Below are positions 8,294 to 16,225 of a stretch of 64,000 bases of DNA, piece after piece. The DNA comes from Paenibacillus sp. J2TS4. Lineage in GTDB: Bacteria; Bacillota; Bacilli; Paenibacillales; NBRC-103111. The notes beneath the pieces were generated by a model. The model was not told the origin of the DNA. It searched no databases and worked only from the letters and a program-made list of their open reading frames with translations. The first letter of the stretch is position 1. Each line of letters starts with the position of its first letter. Made by a program: the position numbers and the translations under genes. The DNA lies in contig NZ_BOSH01000002.1 in NCBI RefSeq assembly GCF_018403245.1, positions 248,001 through 312,000 of the forward strand, given 5' to 3'.

Positions 8294-8965
8294 ATGGGAG
8301 CCATGAGGCGTCTGGTTGGATTTGGAGACAGTCTCACTGCCGGTGTATTTATACAGCCGGAAGAAAGCTTTCTATACCGGTTGGGTCAGCGTTTCAGTTT
8401 GGAGACCGTGAATGCCGGAGTTCCCGGCAATACGAGCACACAAGGTCTTAAGCGGATGAAGGAAGATGTGCTGGACCGCCATCCCGACTTTTGTACTGTT
8501 GTGTTCGGAATGAACGATCATTATGCGATAGGACCGAACCAGCCGAATGTCTCCGTGGAGGATTTCCGGCTGAACCTCGAAAGAATCATTCAGGCTTTGC
8601 GAACTATCAAGTGTGTGCCGATTTTGTGTACGGTTCATTCGATACTCGAAGGAACCGACACCTCCTATTATTATGGCCGCCATCCACGCGTATGGTACGA
8701 AAATCCGGTTGGAGCACAAGCATGGATTGATCGGTATAACGAGATGGTAAGAGAGGTATCGCTCAAGACAGATACGACACTTGCGGATGTCGCAGAGCGC
8801 TGGCGAAATGAACTGCTTTCCGGCGTGAAGCTGGGTGATCTTCTGCGCACGATGGAGAACAGCGGCAGTGACGACGGGACTCATCCCACCGCTCTCGGTC
8901 ATGCAGTCTATGCCGATTGTATAGGAGAAAGCTTATCTGCAATATTAAATGAATTAATTAAATAA
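8294..8965 (+). CDS. SGNH/GDSL-family esterase or lipase
   Basis: A 223-residue SGNH hydrolase without a signal peptide, so probably cytoplasmic. All four signature blocks are visible: GFGDSLTAG with nucleophile Ser13, the oxyanion Gly in NAGVPGNTS, the GMND block, and DGTHPTALGH with Asp194 and His197. Such enzymes cleave acyl or acetyl esters from sugars or lipids; the substrate cannot be told from sequence. GGGAGAGGG precedes the ATG. It stands alone between remnants. Confidence 0.85.
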   Translation: MGAMRRLVGFGDSLTAGVFIQPEESFLYRLGQRFSLETVNAGVPGNTSTQGLKRMKEDVLDRHPDFCTVVFGMNDHYAIGPNQPNVSVEDFRLNLERIIQALRTIKCVPILCTVHSILEGTDTSYYYGRHPRVWYENPVGAQAWIDRYNEMVREVSLKTDTTLADVAERWRNELLSGVKLGDLLRTMENSGSDDGTHPTALGHAVYADCIGESLSAILNELIK

Positions 8966-9023
8966 TGAATGACGTATAGGCTGCAGAAGTAGTCCTATAA
9001 ACAATAAAACTACGGAGAATGTT

Positions 9024-9569
9024 ATGGTTATTAAAACGATTAATGTAAACGCGAATAAGATTGAAATTAGGCAAGCGGCATTTGGAGATAAATCTGTTTT
9101 CCGCAATTTAATGCAATTGTATCAATATGACACAAGTGACTTCGCCCAGCTCGATCCGGATTCGCACGGGTTATTTGAATATCGTTATCTGGATCATTAT
9201 TGGACGGATTATGGTATAGAGGCGGAGGGAAGGATTGCATTGCTTGTCAAAGTCAATGATCAATTGGCAGGATTTGCATTGATAAACAACTTTAGTATGC
9301 TGCTCGAGCGAAACTCAACCACACGAAGCATGGCTGAATTTTTTATATTGAAAAAATGGAGAAGGCAGTCGATCGGCAAGACGTTTGCCACGGAAATTTT
9401 CGATCTATTTCCTGGACATTGGGAAATCAAGCAAGAAAGAGATAATGTTCAAGCTCACTCCTTTTGGCGAAATGTTATTAATCATTATACCAATGGAATT
9501 TATAGAGAGTTCGATATGAAAGAGGAAAGATGGGACGGGCCCATGCAAGTATTCGATAATGGGAGATAA
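9024..9569 (+). CDS. GNAT-family N-acetyltransferase
   Basis: A 181-residue protein with the GNAT fold. The core region AEFFILKKWRRQSIGKTFATEIF corresponds to motif A, the acetyl-CoA binding strand and the R/Q-x-x-G-x-G/A loop (here RRQSIGKTFA). The acceptor substrate is unknown. The frame begins at ATG 9024 after CGGAGAATGTT. It lies 58 bases after the esterase and might be cotranscribed with it. Confidence 0.78.
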   Translation: MVIKTINVNANKIEIRQAAFGDKSVFRNLMQLYQYDTSDFAQLDPDSHGLFEYRYLDHYWTDYGIEAEGRIALLVKVNDQLAGFALINNFSMLLERNSTTRSMAEFFILKKWRRQSIGKTFATEIFDLFPGHWEIKQERDNVQAHSFWRNVINHYTNGIYREFDMKEERWDGPMQVFDNGR

Positions 9570-9752
9570 TGCAGAACTATGTCCGACGAACCGGGAAATT
9601 GGAATGGCACCATTGATTAGCAGGCTTATAAATGCTGCGGTGCGGTAAAACCAGCCTAGAAGAAGCGACTCCTGAAGCAGCTCAAACGATCCGACAAGGA
9701 TATTATTTTTATTCGTTAGCTAAGCGAGAGTTTTTATAAAGGAGAGAGCAGT

Positions 9753-10502
9753 ATGCGTTTACTTGGTAAATCGGCGATTATTACAGGAGCTAGCCGGGGA
9801 ATTGGCAAGGCGATAGCGATGAAGTTTTTGCGGGAAGGGGCCAAGGTGCTCTTATGCGACATAGACGAAGCAAGATTGAATGCTGCGCGTGATGAGCTAT
9901 CCTCTCTCGGGGAGACACACCGTTATGCCGTCGACGTGACGAGCAGGGAGGAAGTCCAAGCGATGACGGATTATGCCGTCCGCGAGTTCGGCGGGGTAGA
10001 TGTGCTGGTCAACAATGCGGGGATCGCCCGCTTCGAGCCCTTTCTTGAGATTACCGATGCAAGCTGGAATGCGACGCTTAATGTCAATTTGACCGGCACC
10101 TTCCTTTGTTCGCAAATTGTCGCGAGATACATGGCCAAGGAGCAGAAGGGCTGCATCGTTAATATGGCCTCTACCAACGGGATTCTGGGAGAAGCGGAGC
10201 TGGCCCATTACAATGCCAGTAAGGCCGGGGTTGTGCTATTAACGAAGACGATGGCGATTGAATTGGCCCCTTACCATATAAGGGTTAATTCGGTATGTCC
10301 CGGCTCTATTAGAACCGAGCTTGCCGCTGAGGGCGGACAAAGTGAGCAGAACCTTCATCAATACACGAGCAAAATTCCGTTAAACCGGCATGGGCATGCG
10401 GAAGAGGTCGCCAATGCCTTCGCTTTTTTAGCTTCTGATGAAGCCTCTTTTATTACGGGAACGGAATTGGTCGTCGATGGCGGACAAATTTGTCAGGAGT
10501 AA
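9753..10502 (+). CDS. short-chain dehydrogenase/reductase (SDR)
   Basis: A 249-residue classical SDR. It has the NAD(P)-binding TGASRGIGKA near the N-terminus, NNAGIA, the catalytic Ser in NMAST, the catalytic Tyr-x-x-x-Lys in YNASK, and VNSVCPGSIRTE after it. Asp in CDI after the second strand suggests NAD rather than NADP. AAAGGAGAGAG precedes the ATG. The gene immediately downstream is a truncated remnant with its own ribosome site, so the SDR once headed a longer operon. Substrate unknown; 3-oxoacyl, glucose or other sugar dehydrogenases share this pattern. Confidence 0.88.
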   Translation: MRLLGKSAIITGASRGIGKAIAMKFLREGAKVLLCDIDEARLNAARDELSSLGETHRYAVDVTSREEVQAMTDYAVREFGGVDVLVNNAGIARFEPFLEITDASWNATLNVNLTGTFLCSQIVARYMAKEQKGCIVNMASTNGILGEAELAHYNASKAGVVLLTKTMAIELAPYHIRVNSVCPGSIRTELAAEGGQSEQNLHQYTSKIPLNRHGHAEEVANAFAFLASDEASFITGTELVVDGGQICQE

Positions 10503-10518
10503 AGAAAGGGAGAAGAGC

Positions 10519-10593
10519 ATGTATCATACCATTATCCATCGTTGGGTGGAAGCCAATCGGGAGCGTCTGCTGGATTGGAATCGGCAGGAATGA
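10519..10593 (+). pseudogene. 5' remnant of a probable M20-type amidohydrolase gene
   Basis: Seventeen bases after the SDR stop, GGGAGAAGAGC leads into an ATG frame of 24 codons (MYHTIIHRWVEANRERLLDW then NRQE) and a stop. The pattern W-V-x-x-x-R-x-x-L-L-x-W-N-R-Q resembles the start of M20 metallopeptidase/amidohydrolase proteins, where it continues into the W-E-x-P-E-L motif. That continuation is missing in all frames, so only the start survives a deletion. Confidence 0.4.
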
Positions 10594-10903
10594 GATTGAG
10601 GCCTTTTTTCATTTAGTGGAATGTTTCGCTATGACGATGATCGATTGGTGCGGTGTGGCCCAAGATATTAACAGTTAACGTAATAGATAGCAACCAGAAA
10701 GCAGGCAGTTTACGGCTGCGCATTTGTCCGGGCTCAATAATAAAAGAGAGGTACCGGCTGTTATTCCAAGGGGAGTTTTTAACGCCCAATATTACTGAAA
10801 ACAACCCTAAAGCCAGATTGAGTAGCAGATCGCGACATTATACAATGATTTCAAGCCATAGTTATCGATTGACTATTGGACACTACAATGAAGGAAGGTC
10901 GTT
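10594..10903 (+). other. intergenic region upstream of the HlyC-type gene
   Basis: About 310 bases without a gene. Its left half is presumably debris of the truncated gene. The right half contains the promoter at 10818-10846. Nothing else is recognised. Confidence 0.5.
10818..10846 (+). promoter_or_regulatory. promoter of the CNNM/HlyC-type gene
   Basis: TTGAGT (10818-10823) and TACAAT (10841-10846) are separated by 17 bases, about 60 bases upstream of the ATG at 10904. Confidence 0.55.
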
Positions 10904-12211
10904 ATGGTTCTCAATTTGTCCTTGTTTGTTTTATTGCTTTTGCTTTCTGCTTTTTTTGTGGCGACGGAGTTTGCGATTGTAAGGGTGCGTTCCAGTCGTG
11001 TCGATCAGCTCGTGTTGGAAGGCAATAAGGGGGCGCTCGCCGTTCAACGGGTTACGTCGAATCTGGACGGATATTTGGCCGCCTGTCAGCTGGGGATTAC
11101 GATTACCGCAGTGGGGCTGGGCTGGTTGGGTGAGCCGACGGTTGAACGGGCTTTGCTTCCGGTATTTGAATATTTCAAAATTAACGAAAACGTCAGTCAT
11201 CTCCTGTCCTTCGCCATTGCCTTTGTATCCGTCACCTTCTTCCACGTTGTTCTGGGAGAGCTGGCTCCCAAAACGATCGCCATTCAAAAGGCGGAACAGG
11301 TATCCGCTTATTGCGCGCCGATCATAATCATGTTCTACAAAATGCTGTATCCTTTTATATGGATTATGAACGGAACGGCTAACGCTCTTGTCAAAATATT
11401 CGGGATTAACCCGGCCAGCGAGCTGGAGGAGGCGCATTCGGAAGAAGAGATCCGCATCATTCTGTCGGAAAGCTATCAGAGCGGTAAAATAAATAAGACG
11501 GAATTCGGTTATGTGAATCGAATTTTTACCTTTGATGAATTGCTGGCACGGGAAATTATGGTGCCGCGAACCGATATGATCTGCCTGTATGCGAATAAAT
11601 CACTGGAAGATAACCTGAAGATTATTAAGAAAGAACAATTTACCCGCTTCCCTGTTGCCATGGAAGACAAGGATCATATTATCGGGATTGTCAATACGAA
11701 ACAGTTTTTCCTGCAATATGACAGTAATAAACAGCTCGATTTTCAATCGCTGCTGCAGCCGGTTATGACGGTTCCTGAAGTGATGCCGGTTAAAGCGCTG
11801 CTCAAAAAAATGCAGCAGGAGCAAGTCCAAATGGCCTTGCTGCTCGATGAATACGGCGGCACGTCGGGATTGATCACTATTGAAGATATTTTGGAGGAAA
11901 TCGTCGGGGAAATCCGTGATGAGTTCGACAAGGATGAAAAGAAAGAAATCGAAAGCCTTGGCGATAATCGCTACTTGGTTGCAGGGGTTTTGCTGGTCGA
12001 TGAGCTTAACGAAATTATGGGCACTAACATCCAGGATGAGGATGTGGATTCGATAGGGGGCTGGCTGTACAATCGCAAGCCTGATTTACAGAAAGGGGAA
12101 CCGTTTCATTATGATTCCCTTACCTTCATCGTAAGAGAGCGCGACCAAAATCGGATTCGCAAAATCGAAATCATTCAGCAGAAGGAAGGAAGGGACGCTC
12201 CTTCCAATTAA
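10904..12211 (+). CDS. CNNM/HlyC-type hemolysin-family membrane protein, probable Mg2+ or Co2+ exporter
   Basis: A 435-residue protein with the standard domain order: DUF21/CNNM membrane domain (residues 1 to about 190, with CQLGITITAVGLGWLGEP and HVVLGELAPKTIA), a CBS pair (about 205-335, including the typical EEIVGEIRDEFD), and a C-terminal CorC/HlyC domain. Family members such as MpfA and YhdP are connected to Mg2+ efflux; the old hemolysin name is not functional evidence. GAAGGAAGG precedes the ATG. A promoter lies upstream and a GC hairpin follows, so the gene appears monocistronic. Confidence 0.87.
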   Translation: MVLNLSLFVLLLLLSAFFVATEFAIVRVRSSRVDQLVLEGNKGALAVQRVTSNLDGYLAACQLGITITAVGLGWLGEPTVERALLPVFEYFKINENVSHLLSFAIAFVSVTFFHVVLGELAPKTIAIQKAEQVSAYCAPIIIMFYKMLYPFIWIMNGTANALVKIFGINPASELEEAHSEEEIRIILSESYQSGKINKTEFGYVNRIFTFDELLAREIMVPRTDMICLYANKSLEDNLKIIKKEQFTRFPVAMEDKDHIIGIVNTKQFFLQYDSNKQLDFQSLLQPVMTVPEVMPVKALLKKMQQEQVQMALLLDEYGGTSGLITIEDILEEIVGEIRDEFDKDEKKEIESLGDNRYLVAGVLLVDELNEIMGTNIQDEDVDSIGGWLYNRKPDLQKGEPFHYDSLTFIVRERDQNRIRKIEIIQQKEGRDAPSN

Positions 12212-12256
12212 CCGAAGCTTAAGACAAGCTGGTTGCTGTCCATAGCCTATACTTTG

Positions 12257-12280
12257 GGGCCCCAATAAGGGCCCTTTCTT
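12257..12280 (+). terminator. terminator of the HlyC-type gene
   Basis: GGGCCC-CAATAA-GGGCCC followed by TTTCTT lies about 45 bases after the stop. The stem is short (6 bp, all GC) and the T-run is interrupted. The following promoter begins two bases later. Confidence 0.55.
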
Positions 12281-12281
12281 G

Positions 12282-12310
12282 TTGACACTGCCCTGGATCA
12301 TGAACATAAT
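12282..12310 (+). promoter_or_regulatory. promoter of the LacI-family gene
   Basis: TTGACA (12282-12287), 17-base spacer, CATAAT (12305-12310). The predicted start point near 12317 coincides with an operator-like palindrome. Confidence 0.7.
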
Positions 12311-12318
12311 AACAATAT

Positions 12319-12330
12319 GGAAAGCGCTCT
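12319..12330 (+). promoter_or_regulatory. operator-like site at the lacI-type gene start point
   Basis: GGAAAGCGCTCT carries the AGCGCT core seen in the two GGAGCGCTCC palindromes in front of the FAD oxidoreductase. Its place at +1 suggests autorepression. A CcpA cre-like site is an alternative reading. Confidence 0.5.
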
Positions 12331-12367
12331 AAGCTTAAGGAAGTTGCTATGGTAGGAGGTTGCTATC

Positions 12368-13396
12368 GTGAGTCATACACTGGAATCTATCGCCAAGCTG
12401 GCAGGTGTATCCAGAGGAACGGTCTCCAGAGTCGTGAATAATCAGCCAGGGGTTAAGGCCTGTGTACGCGATAAGGTTCTAAGAATCATTAAGGAAACCG
12501 GCTACCATCCCAATGCGCAAGCTCGCAGCTTGGCGGGAGGCAAGACCCATAATATCGGTGTGGTCGTGTTTGGCGATGAACCGAATTTTTTGACCCATCA
12601 TATTTTCTATGAAGTGCTGCAAGGAATTCAGGGTCATTTGACCTCGCAGGATTATGATCTGCTGCTGTTTTCGAATCGTTCGGAGTCCGATCAACAATAT
12701 TGGAGACGGATCGGGGACAGACGCAAAGTCGACGGCTTAATCGTGATGGGCGAGCATATACGGGAGGAGTATCTTGTTTATTATTACGAGAAACAGCTTC
12801 CTTTTGTAACGGTGGGGAAACGTTACTTTCACCAGATTCCTTTAGTATGTGTCACATCAGATTACAGGCAAGGGGCCTACAGCGCAACAAGACATTTGCT
12901 GGAGCAGGGAAGAACGAACATCATGTTCTTGCGGGGCTATCCGGATACGTATCATGAAGAGGAGAAGAGGGCGGGCTACGAGCAGGCCTTGAGGGAAGCC
13001 GGGAAGGTCTTGAATCCTGCTCTAATAATTGACGGACAAGCTCGGCAGGAACCCGCCTGCGCAGCTGTCCATTCAGCAATGGAAGCCGGTCTTTCGTTCG
13101 ATGCCGTGTTTGCGGGCAATGATCTGATGGCTTTCGGCGCTATCGAAGCCCTGAAGGAGCACAATCTCGCAGTTCCAAGAGACATATCTGTCGTTGGATA
13201 TGACGATATCCAGACGGCCGCTTATTTCACTCCGAAGCTGACTACCGTTTCCCAGAACAAGCAGCTGCTGGGAGCACAGGCAGCCGAGTTATTAATGAAG
13301 CTGCTGAATTCCGAGCTTGACGTGAATCAAGCGCATGATCGGTTAGTCCATAACGAATTAATTGTACGTGAAAGCTCTGTCCTCCTGACATCCTGA
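12368..13396 (+). CDS. LacI-family transcriptional regulator
   Basis: A 342-residue LacI/GalR repressor. The N-terminal helix-turn-helix (ESIAKLAGVSRGTVSRVVNN, residues 5-24) is followed by the hinge region (YHPNAQARSLAGG) and a periplasmic-binding-like effector domain (NIGVVVFGD ... DDIQTAAYFTPKLTTV). The GTG start is preceded by GGTAGGAGG. Its likely targets are the downstream FAD oxidoreductase and itself, as similar AGCGCT-centred palindromes sit at both promoters. The effector is unknown; family habit suggests a sugar or sugar derivative. Confidence 0.9.
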   Translation: MSHTLESIAKLAGVSRGTVSRVVNNQPGVKACVRDKVLRIIKETGYHPNAQARSLAGGKTHNIGVVVFGDEPNFLTHHIFYEVLQGIQGHLTSQDYDLLLFSNRSESDQQYWRRIGDRRKVDGLIVMGEHIREEYLVYYYEKQLPFVTVGKRYFHQIPLVCVTSDYRQGAYSATRHLLEQGRTNIMFLRGYPDTYHEEEKRAGYEQALREAGKVLNPALIIDGQARQEPACAAVHSAMEAGLSFDAVFAGNDLMAFGAIEALKEHNLAVPRDISVVGYDDIQTAAYFTPKLTTVSQNKQLLGAQAAELLMKLLNSELDVNQAHDRLVHNELIVRESSVLLTS

Positions 13397-13475
13397 CAGC
13401 AGGAGGGCAGTTTGATTAAGAAGGCGCTATTGGGCCGCGGTTCTTGAAGAAGAATGAGAAACATCCAGTATAAGA

Positions 13476-13504
13476 TTGACAGAATCGGCTAAATAAAAGA
13501 TAAT
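13476..13504 (+). promoter_or_regulatory. promoter of the FAD oxidoreductase gene
   Basis: TTGACA (13476-13481), 17-base spacer, GATAAT (13499-13504). The start point would be near 13511, immediately before operator 1. Confidence 0.72.
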
Positions 13505-13516
13505 TTTATTAAATGT

Positions 13517-13528
13517 GGGAGCGCTCCC
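13517..13528 (+). promoter_or_regulatory. LacI-type operator 1
   Basis: Perfect 12-bp palindrome GGGAGCGCTCCC just after the predicted start point. It has the central CpG symmetry typical of LacI/GalR operators. Confidence 0.72.
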
Positions 13529-13634
13529 GAAAATTATTTGCTTACGGAGCGAATATTTAGAGGATTGGTAAACTAAAGATGGATAGAATAGTTGGAGGCC
13601 ATGGGATCATTCTTCCATTTTAATCATTATTCTG

Positions 13635-13644
13635 GGAGCGCTCC
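13635..13644 (+). promoter_or_regulatory. LacI-type operator 2
   Basis: Palindrome GGAGCGCTCC in the same TGGGAGCGCTCC context as operator 1, with centres 117 bases apart. It lies 23 bases before the start codon and could permit looping or act as a roadblock. Confidence 0.68.
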
Positions 13645-13667
13645 ATAACTATTGGAGGTAGAAACGA

Positions 13668-15017
13668 TTGATAAACATATCGCAACATTATGATGTAGCC
13701 GTTCTGGGCGGAGGACCTGCGGGAATTACCGCTGCCCTTTCGGCGGCCCGAGCGGGAGCCAGAACCATTATCGTGGAAAGATACGGGTACCTGGGAGGAA
13801 TGTCGACGTTAGCGATGGTCTATCCCTGGATGACCTTCCATGCCCCCTCCGGCGAACAGGTGATTCATGGGACAGCCCAAGAAATTGTGGACCAATTAAT
13901 CAAGCGTAAAGCTTCGCCGGGCCATTTAAGAGACACGATCGGCTTTGTATACTCTGTTACCCCCTATGAAGCTGAAGCCTATAAAGTGCTGGCTAACGAA
14001 ATGCTGCAGGAGGCTGGGGTCGATTTATTGTTCCATTCTTTGGTAACCGGAGTTGAAATGGATGATAAGGCAATAAGGAAAGTCCAGGTCCATCATAAAG
14101 GAGGGCGATCCGATATTTGTGCTTCCGTTTACGTCGATGCGACTGGAGACGGGGATGTCGCGTACATGGCTGGAGCGGAATGGGAACAAGGGAATAAGGA
14201 TAACAAAGTTCAGCCGATGACGATGAAATTCCGTATGAAGGGGGTTTCCCTGGAGGAAGTCAAGCAATACATGAAGGAACATCCCGAACAATTTTATGAG
14301 AAGACGATGATCGATGAGCTGGATCAATATCCTTTAACAAGTGTGATGGGGTTCTATAAACAATGGAAGGAAGCCAATCTTTCGATTCCGCGAGAAGGCA
14401 TTTTATTTTTTGCCGGACCGAGAGAGGATGAAGTACTGGTTAATGTAAGCCGGGTATCCGGATTGGATCCAACCCAGGTCGAAGGATTAACCCAGGGGGA
14501 GATCGAGGGACGCAAGCAAGTGATGGAGCTGGAGAATTTCTTTCAAAAGTCGGTTCCCGGCTTTCAGAATTCTTATGTTTCCCATGTTGGAACTCAAATC
14601 GGAATTCGTGAATCGCGGAGGATAATGGGCGAGTATACGCTGACTGGACAGGATGTGCTGGATGCCCGCAAATTTGAAGATGTCATCGCGAGGAGCGCCT
14701 ACCCGATAGATATTCATAATCCTGAAGGCAAGGGGATAACGGCTAACTTTATTAAGGAAGATGGCATTTACGATATTCCTTATCGATCCCTTGTACCCAG
14801 AGGAATGCCTAATTTATTGCTTGCCGGCAGATGCATTTCAACCACTCACGAAGCCCAGGCCACCGCACGTTTAACCCCGAGCTGTATGGCGATCGGCCAA
14901 GCCGCCGGAACCGCCGCGGCCATTGCTTCTAAGGGAAATTATCGTACATCCGACGTTCCCATGGCCGAATTGCATCGTCAACTGATAGAGCATAACGCCA
15001 ATTTAGGATTTAATTAG
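13668..15017 (+). CDS. FAD-dependent oxidoreductase (FAD_oxidored family)
   Basis: A 449-residue flavoprotein. The N-terminal Rossmann motif (VLGGGPAGITAALSAARAGA, about residues 11-30) is followed by IVERYGYLGGMST, the mark of the FAD_oxidored family, with DATGDGDVAYMAGAEW and a C-terminal NLLLAGRCISTTHEAQATAR that closes the FAD site. The TTG start has GGAGG 11 bases upstream. Family members oxidise or reduce unknown small molecules; many sit in sugar or polyol loci. The two LacI operators upstream suggest induction by the substrate sensed by the adjacent regulator. It is transcribed alone. Confidence 0.86.
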   Translation: MINISQHYDVAVLGGGPAGITAALSAARAGARTIIVERYGYLGGMSTLAMVYPWMTFHAPSGEQVIHGTAQEIVDQLIKRKASPGHLRDTIGFVYSVTPYEAEAYKVLANEMLQEAGVDLLFHSLVTGVEMDDKAIRKVQVHHKGGRSDICASVYVDATGDGDVAYMAGAEWEQGNKDNKVQPMTMKFRMKGVSLEEVKQYMKEHPEQFYEKTMIDELDQYPLTSVMGFYKQWKEANLSIPREGILFFAGPREDEVLVNVSRVSGLDPTQVEGLTQGEIEGRKQVMELENFFQKSVPGFQNSYVSHVGTQIGIRESRRIMGEYTLTGQDVLDARKFEDVIARSAYPIDIHNPEGKGITANFIKEDGIYDIPYRSLVPRGMPNLLLAGRCISTTHEAQATARLTPSCMAIGQAAGTAAAIASKGNYRTSDVPMAELHRQLIEHNANLGFN

Positions 15018-15121
15018 ATCAAAGGTACCGATAGGAAATAAACTGGAAAAATGATGTTATCGTCCTGACAATAATGATTTTTAGCAGGATGAAGACGGTA
15101 TTCCGTCCAACCGATACCAAT

Positions 15122-15152
15122 AACCCGGAGCGCTAATGGCTTCGGGTTTTGT
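15122..15152 (+). terminator. terminator after the FAD oxidoreductase gene
   Basis: A 10-bp stem AACCCGGAGC / GCTTCGGGTT (one wobble) is followed by TTGTTTT. Confidence 0.75.
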
Positions 15153-15205
15153 TTTCAGTTTTGTATCTAGTTTTATCTTAAGCTGCAGAGTCATGACGCC
15201 GGTCA

Positions 15206-15234
15206 TTGACATCCGCTCCATAAGTTTTTAATAT
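15206..15234 (+). promoter_or_regulatory. promoter of the orphan response-regulator gene
   Basis: TTGACA (15206-15211), 17 bases, TAATAT (15229-15234), about 75 bases before the ATG at 15309. Confidence 0.6.
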
Positions 15235-15308
15235 TTATACAATAGAAACAAAAATCGGCTGGTCATCAATGGGCAGAATTGTCTACTAGATAAAGGAGGG
15301 AGCGGGAG

Positions 15309-16043
15309 ATGCAACGAATAGAAGACAGTGGGGGAAAGAATAAAATTTCCGTTATAGATGACATTGATTTCGAGGAGGGCCAGCTATGCGAAACGACACG
15401 ACGAATTGTCATCGTTAGTCCACAACCCGCCTCTATCCGCTCTTTGTTTGTTGCGCTTTCGATTCGCTGTTATGATGTCCTTGTCTTTCACCATGAGCAT
15501 GATCCCCTTTTGCTGACGATTGAGAGTGACTTGTTTATCGTTGATCGGACCCTGGGGGTTTCTTCAGAGCCAATCGAAGAGTCCGAAGTGAATCGCACCA
15601 TTTTATATTTGTGCAAACCAGGTGATGAGAATAATGGTCATGCCCACGTCCTTGAGTGGCCATGCACTATTGAAAGGGCGGTTGAGAAGATCGAAAAGCT
15701 GGTCAGTCGCAACCCCTCTGCTTATGGTTCGCAGGGATCAGGCGAGCTGCTGAGGCTTAAAGATCTCGTTGTCGATCTGAAAAGGATTATCGTTCGCAAA
15801 GCCGGCTCCAAAGTGGAGCTGACAAAAACCGAATTTGATCTGCTTAAAGGGCTGCTTTTGAACGGAGGAGGTGTCATGACTCGGGAAGAAATGATGTCTT
15901 TTGTCTGGGGTGACAGCTATTTCGGCGGCAGCAACTCGATTGATGTTCATATTAAAAGCTTGCGGCGTAAATTAGACGATAACCCTAGAAATCCAAAGTA
16001 TATTGCGACAGTGCGAGGAGTCGGTTACCGGATCGCCGATTGA
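15309..16043 (+). CDS. orphan OmpR/PhoB-type regulator with degenerate receiver
   Basis: A 244-residue protein. The C-terminal 100 residues are a clear winged-helix DNA-binding domain of the OmpR/PhoB class (ELTKTEFDLLKGLLLNGGGV, then IDVHIKSLRRKLDD and RGVGYRIAD). The middle part (about 30-130) resembles a receiver: hydrophobic strand RIVIVS, then DLFIVDR with Asp79 at the phospho-acceptor position and LYLCKP with the conserved Lys. The acidic pair that should follow the first strand is replaced by SPQ, and an unusual 30-residue N-extension precedes it. Phosphorylation in the normal way is doubtful. No histidine kinase gene is next to it. GGAGGGAGCGGGAG precedes the ATG. Unusual palindromes follow directly downstream. 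Confidence 0.85.
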   Translation: MQRIEDSGGKNKISVIDDIDFEEGQLCETTRRIVIVSPQPASIRSLFVALSIRCYDVLVFHHEHDPLLLTIESDLFIVDRTLGVSSEPIEESEVNRTILYLCKPGDENNGHAHVLEWPCTIERAVEKIEKLVSRNPSAYGSQGSGELLRLKDLVVDLKRIIVRKAGSKVELTKTEFDLLKGLLLNGGGVMTREEMMSFVWGDSYFGGSNSIDVHIKSLRRKLDDNPRNPKYIATVRGVGYRIAD

Positions 16044-16093
16044 TTGCGTGCGCTAGGAGCAGGTCTTTCTACGATAGGCTTGATCAGAAGAGG

Positions 16094-16121
16094 AACCCTT
16101 CATGAATATTCATGAAGGGTT
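16094..16121. repeat. perfect 28-bp palindrome between the regulator gene and trxB
   Basis: The whole segment equals its own reverse complement: arms AACCCTTCATGAAT and ATTCATGAAGGGTT. It may be the terminator of the regulator gene (the following T-run is poor) or a DNA-binding site; it shares TTCATGAA with the repeat at 16142-16159. Confidence 0.7.
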
Positions 16122-16141
16122 TACTATTTCTTCATCAAACC

Positions 16142-16159
16142 TTCATGAATCGTCATGAA
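16142..16159 (+). promoter_or_regulatory. inverted repeat overlapping the trxB -35 region
   Basis: TTCATGA-ATCG-TCATGAA is a 7-bp inverted repeat ending 8 bases before the predicted -10 element. It carries the same half-site as the palindrome 20 bases upstream, with TTCATC in between. A regulator bound here could control trxB; the neighbouring OmpR-type protein is the obvious candidate. Confidence 0.55.
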
Positions 16160-16164
16160 AGAGA

Positions 16165-16173
16165 TGCTATAAT
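16165..16173 (+). promoter_or_regulatory. extended -10 promoter element of trxB
   Basis: TG-C-TATAAT is an extended -10 sequence with no good -35 match, typical of promoters helped by an activator. A second TATAAT at 16179-16184 is an alternative. Confidence 0.5.
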
Positions 16174-16225
16174 TATTTTATAATCATTTTCAGTTTATAA
16201 TAATTATAATAAAAGGGGCGGTTAT

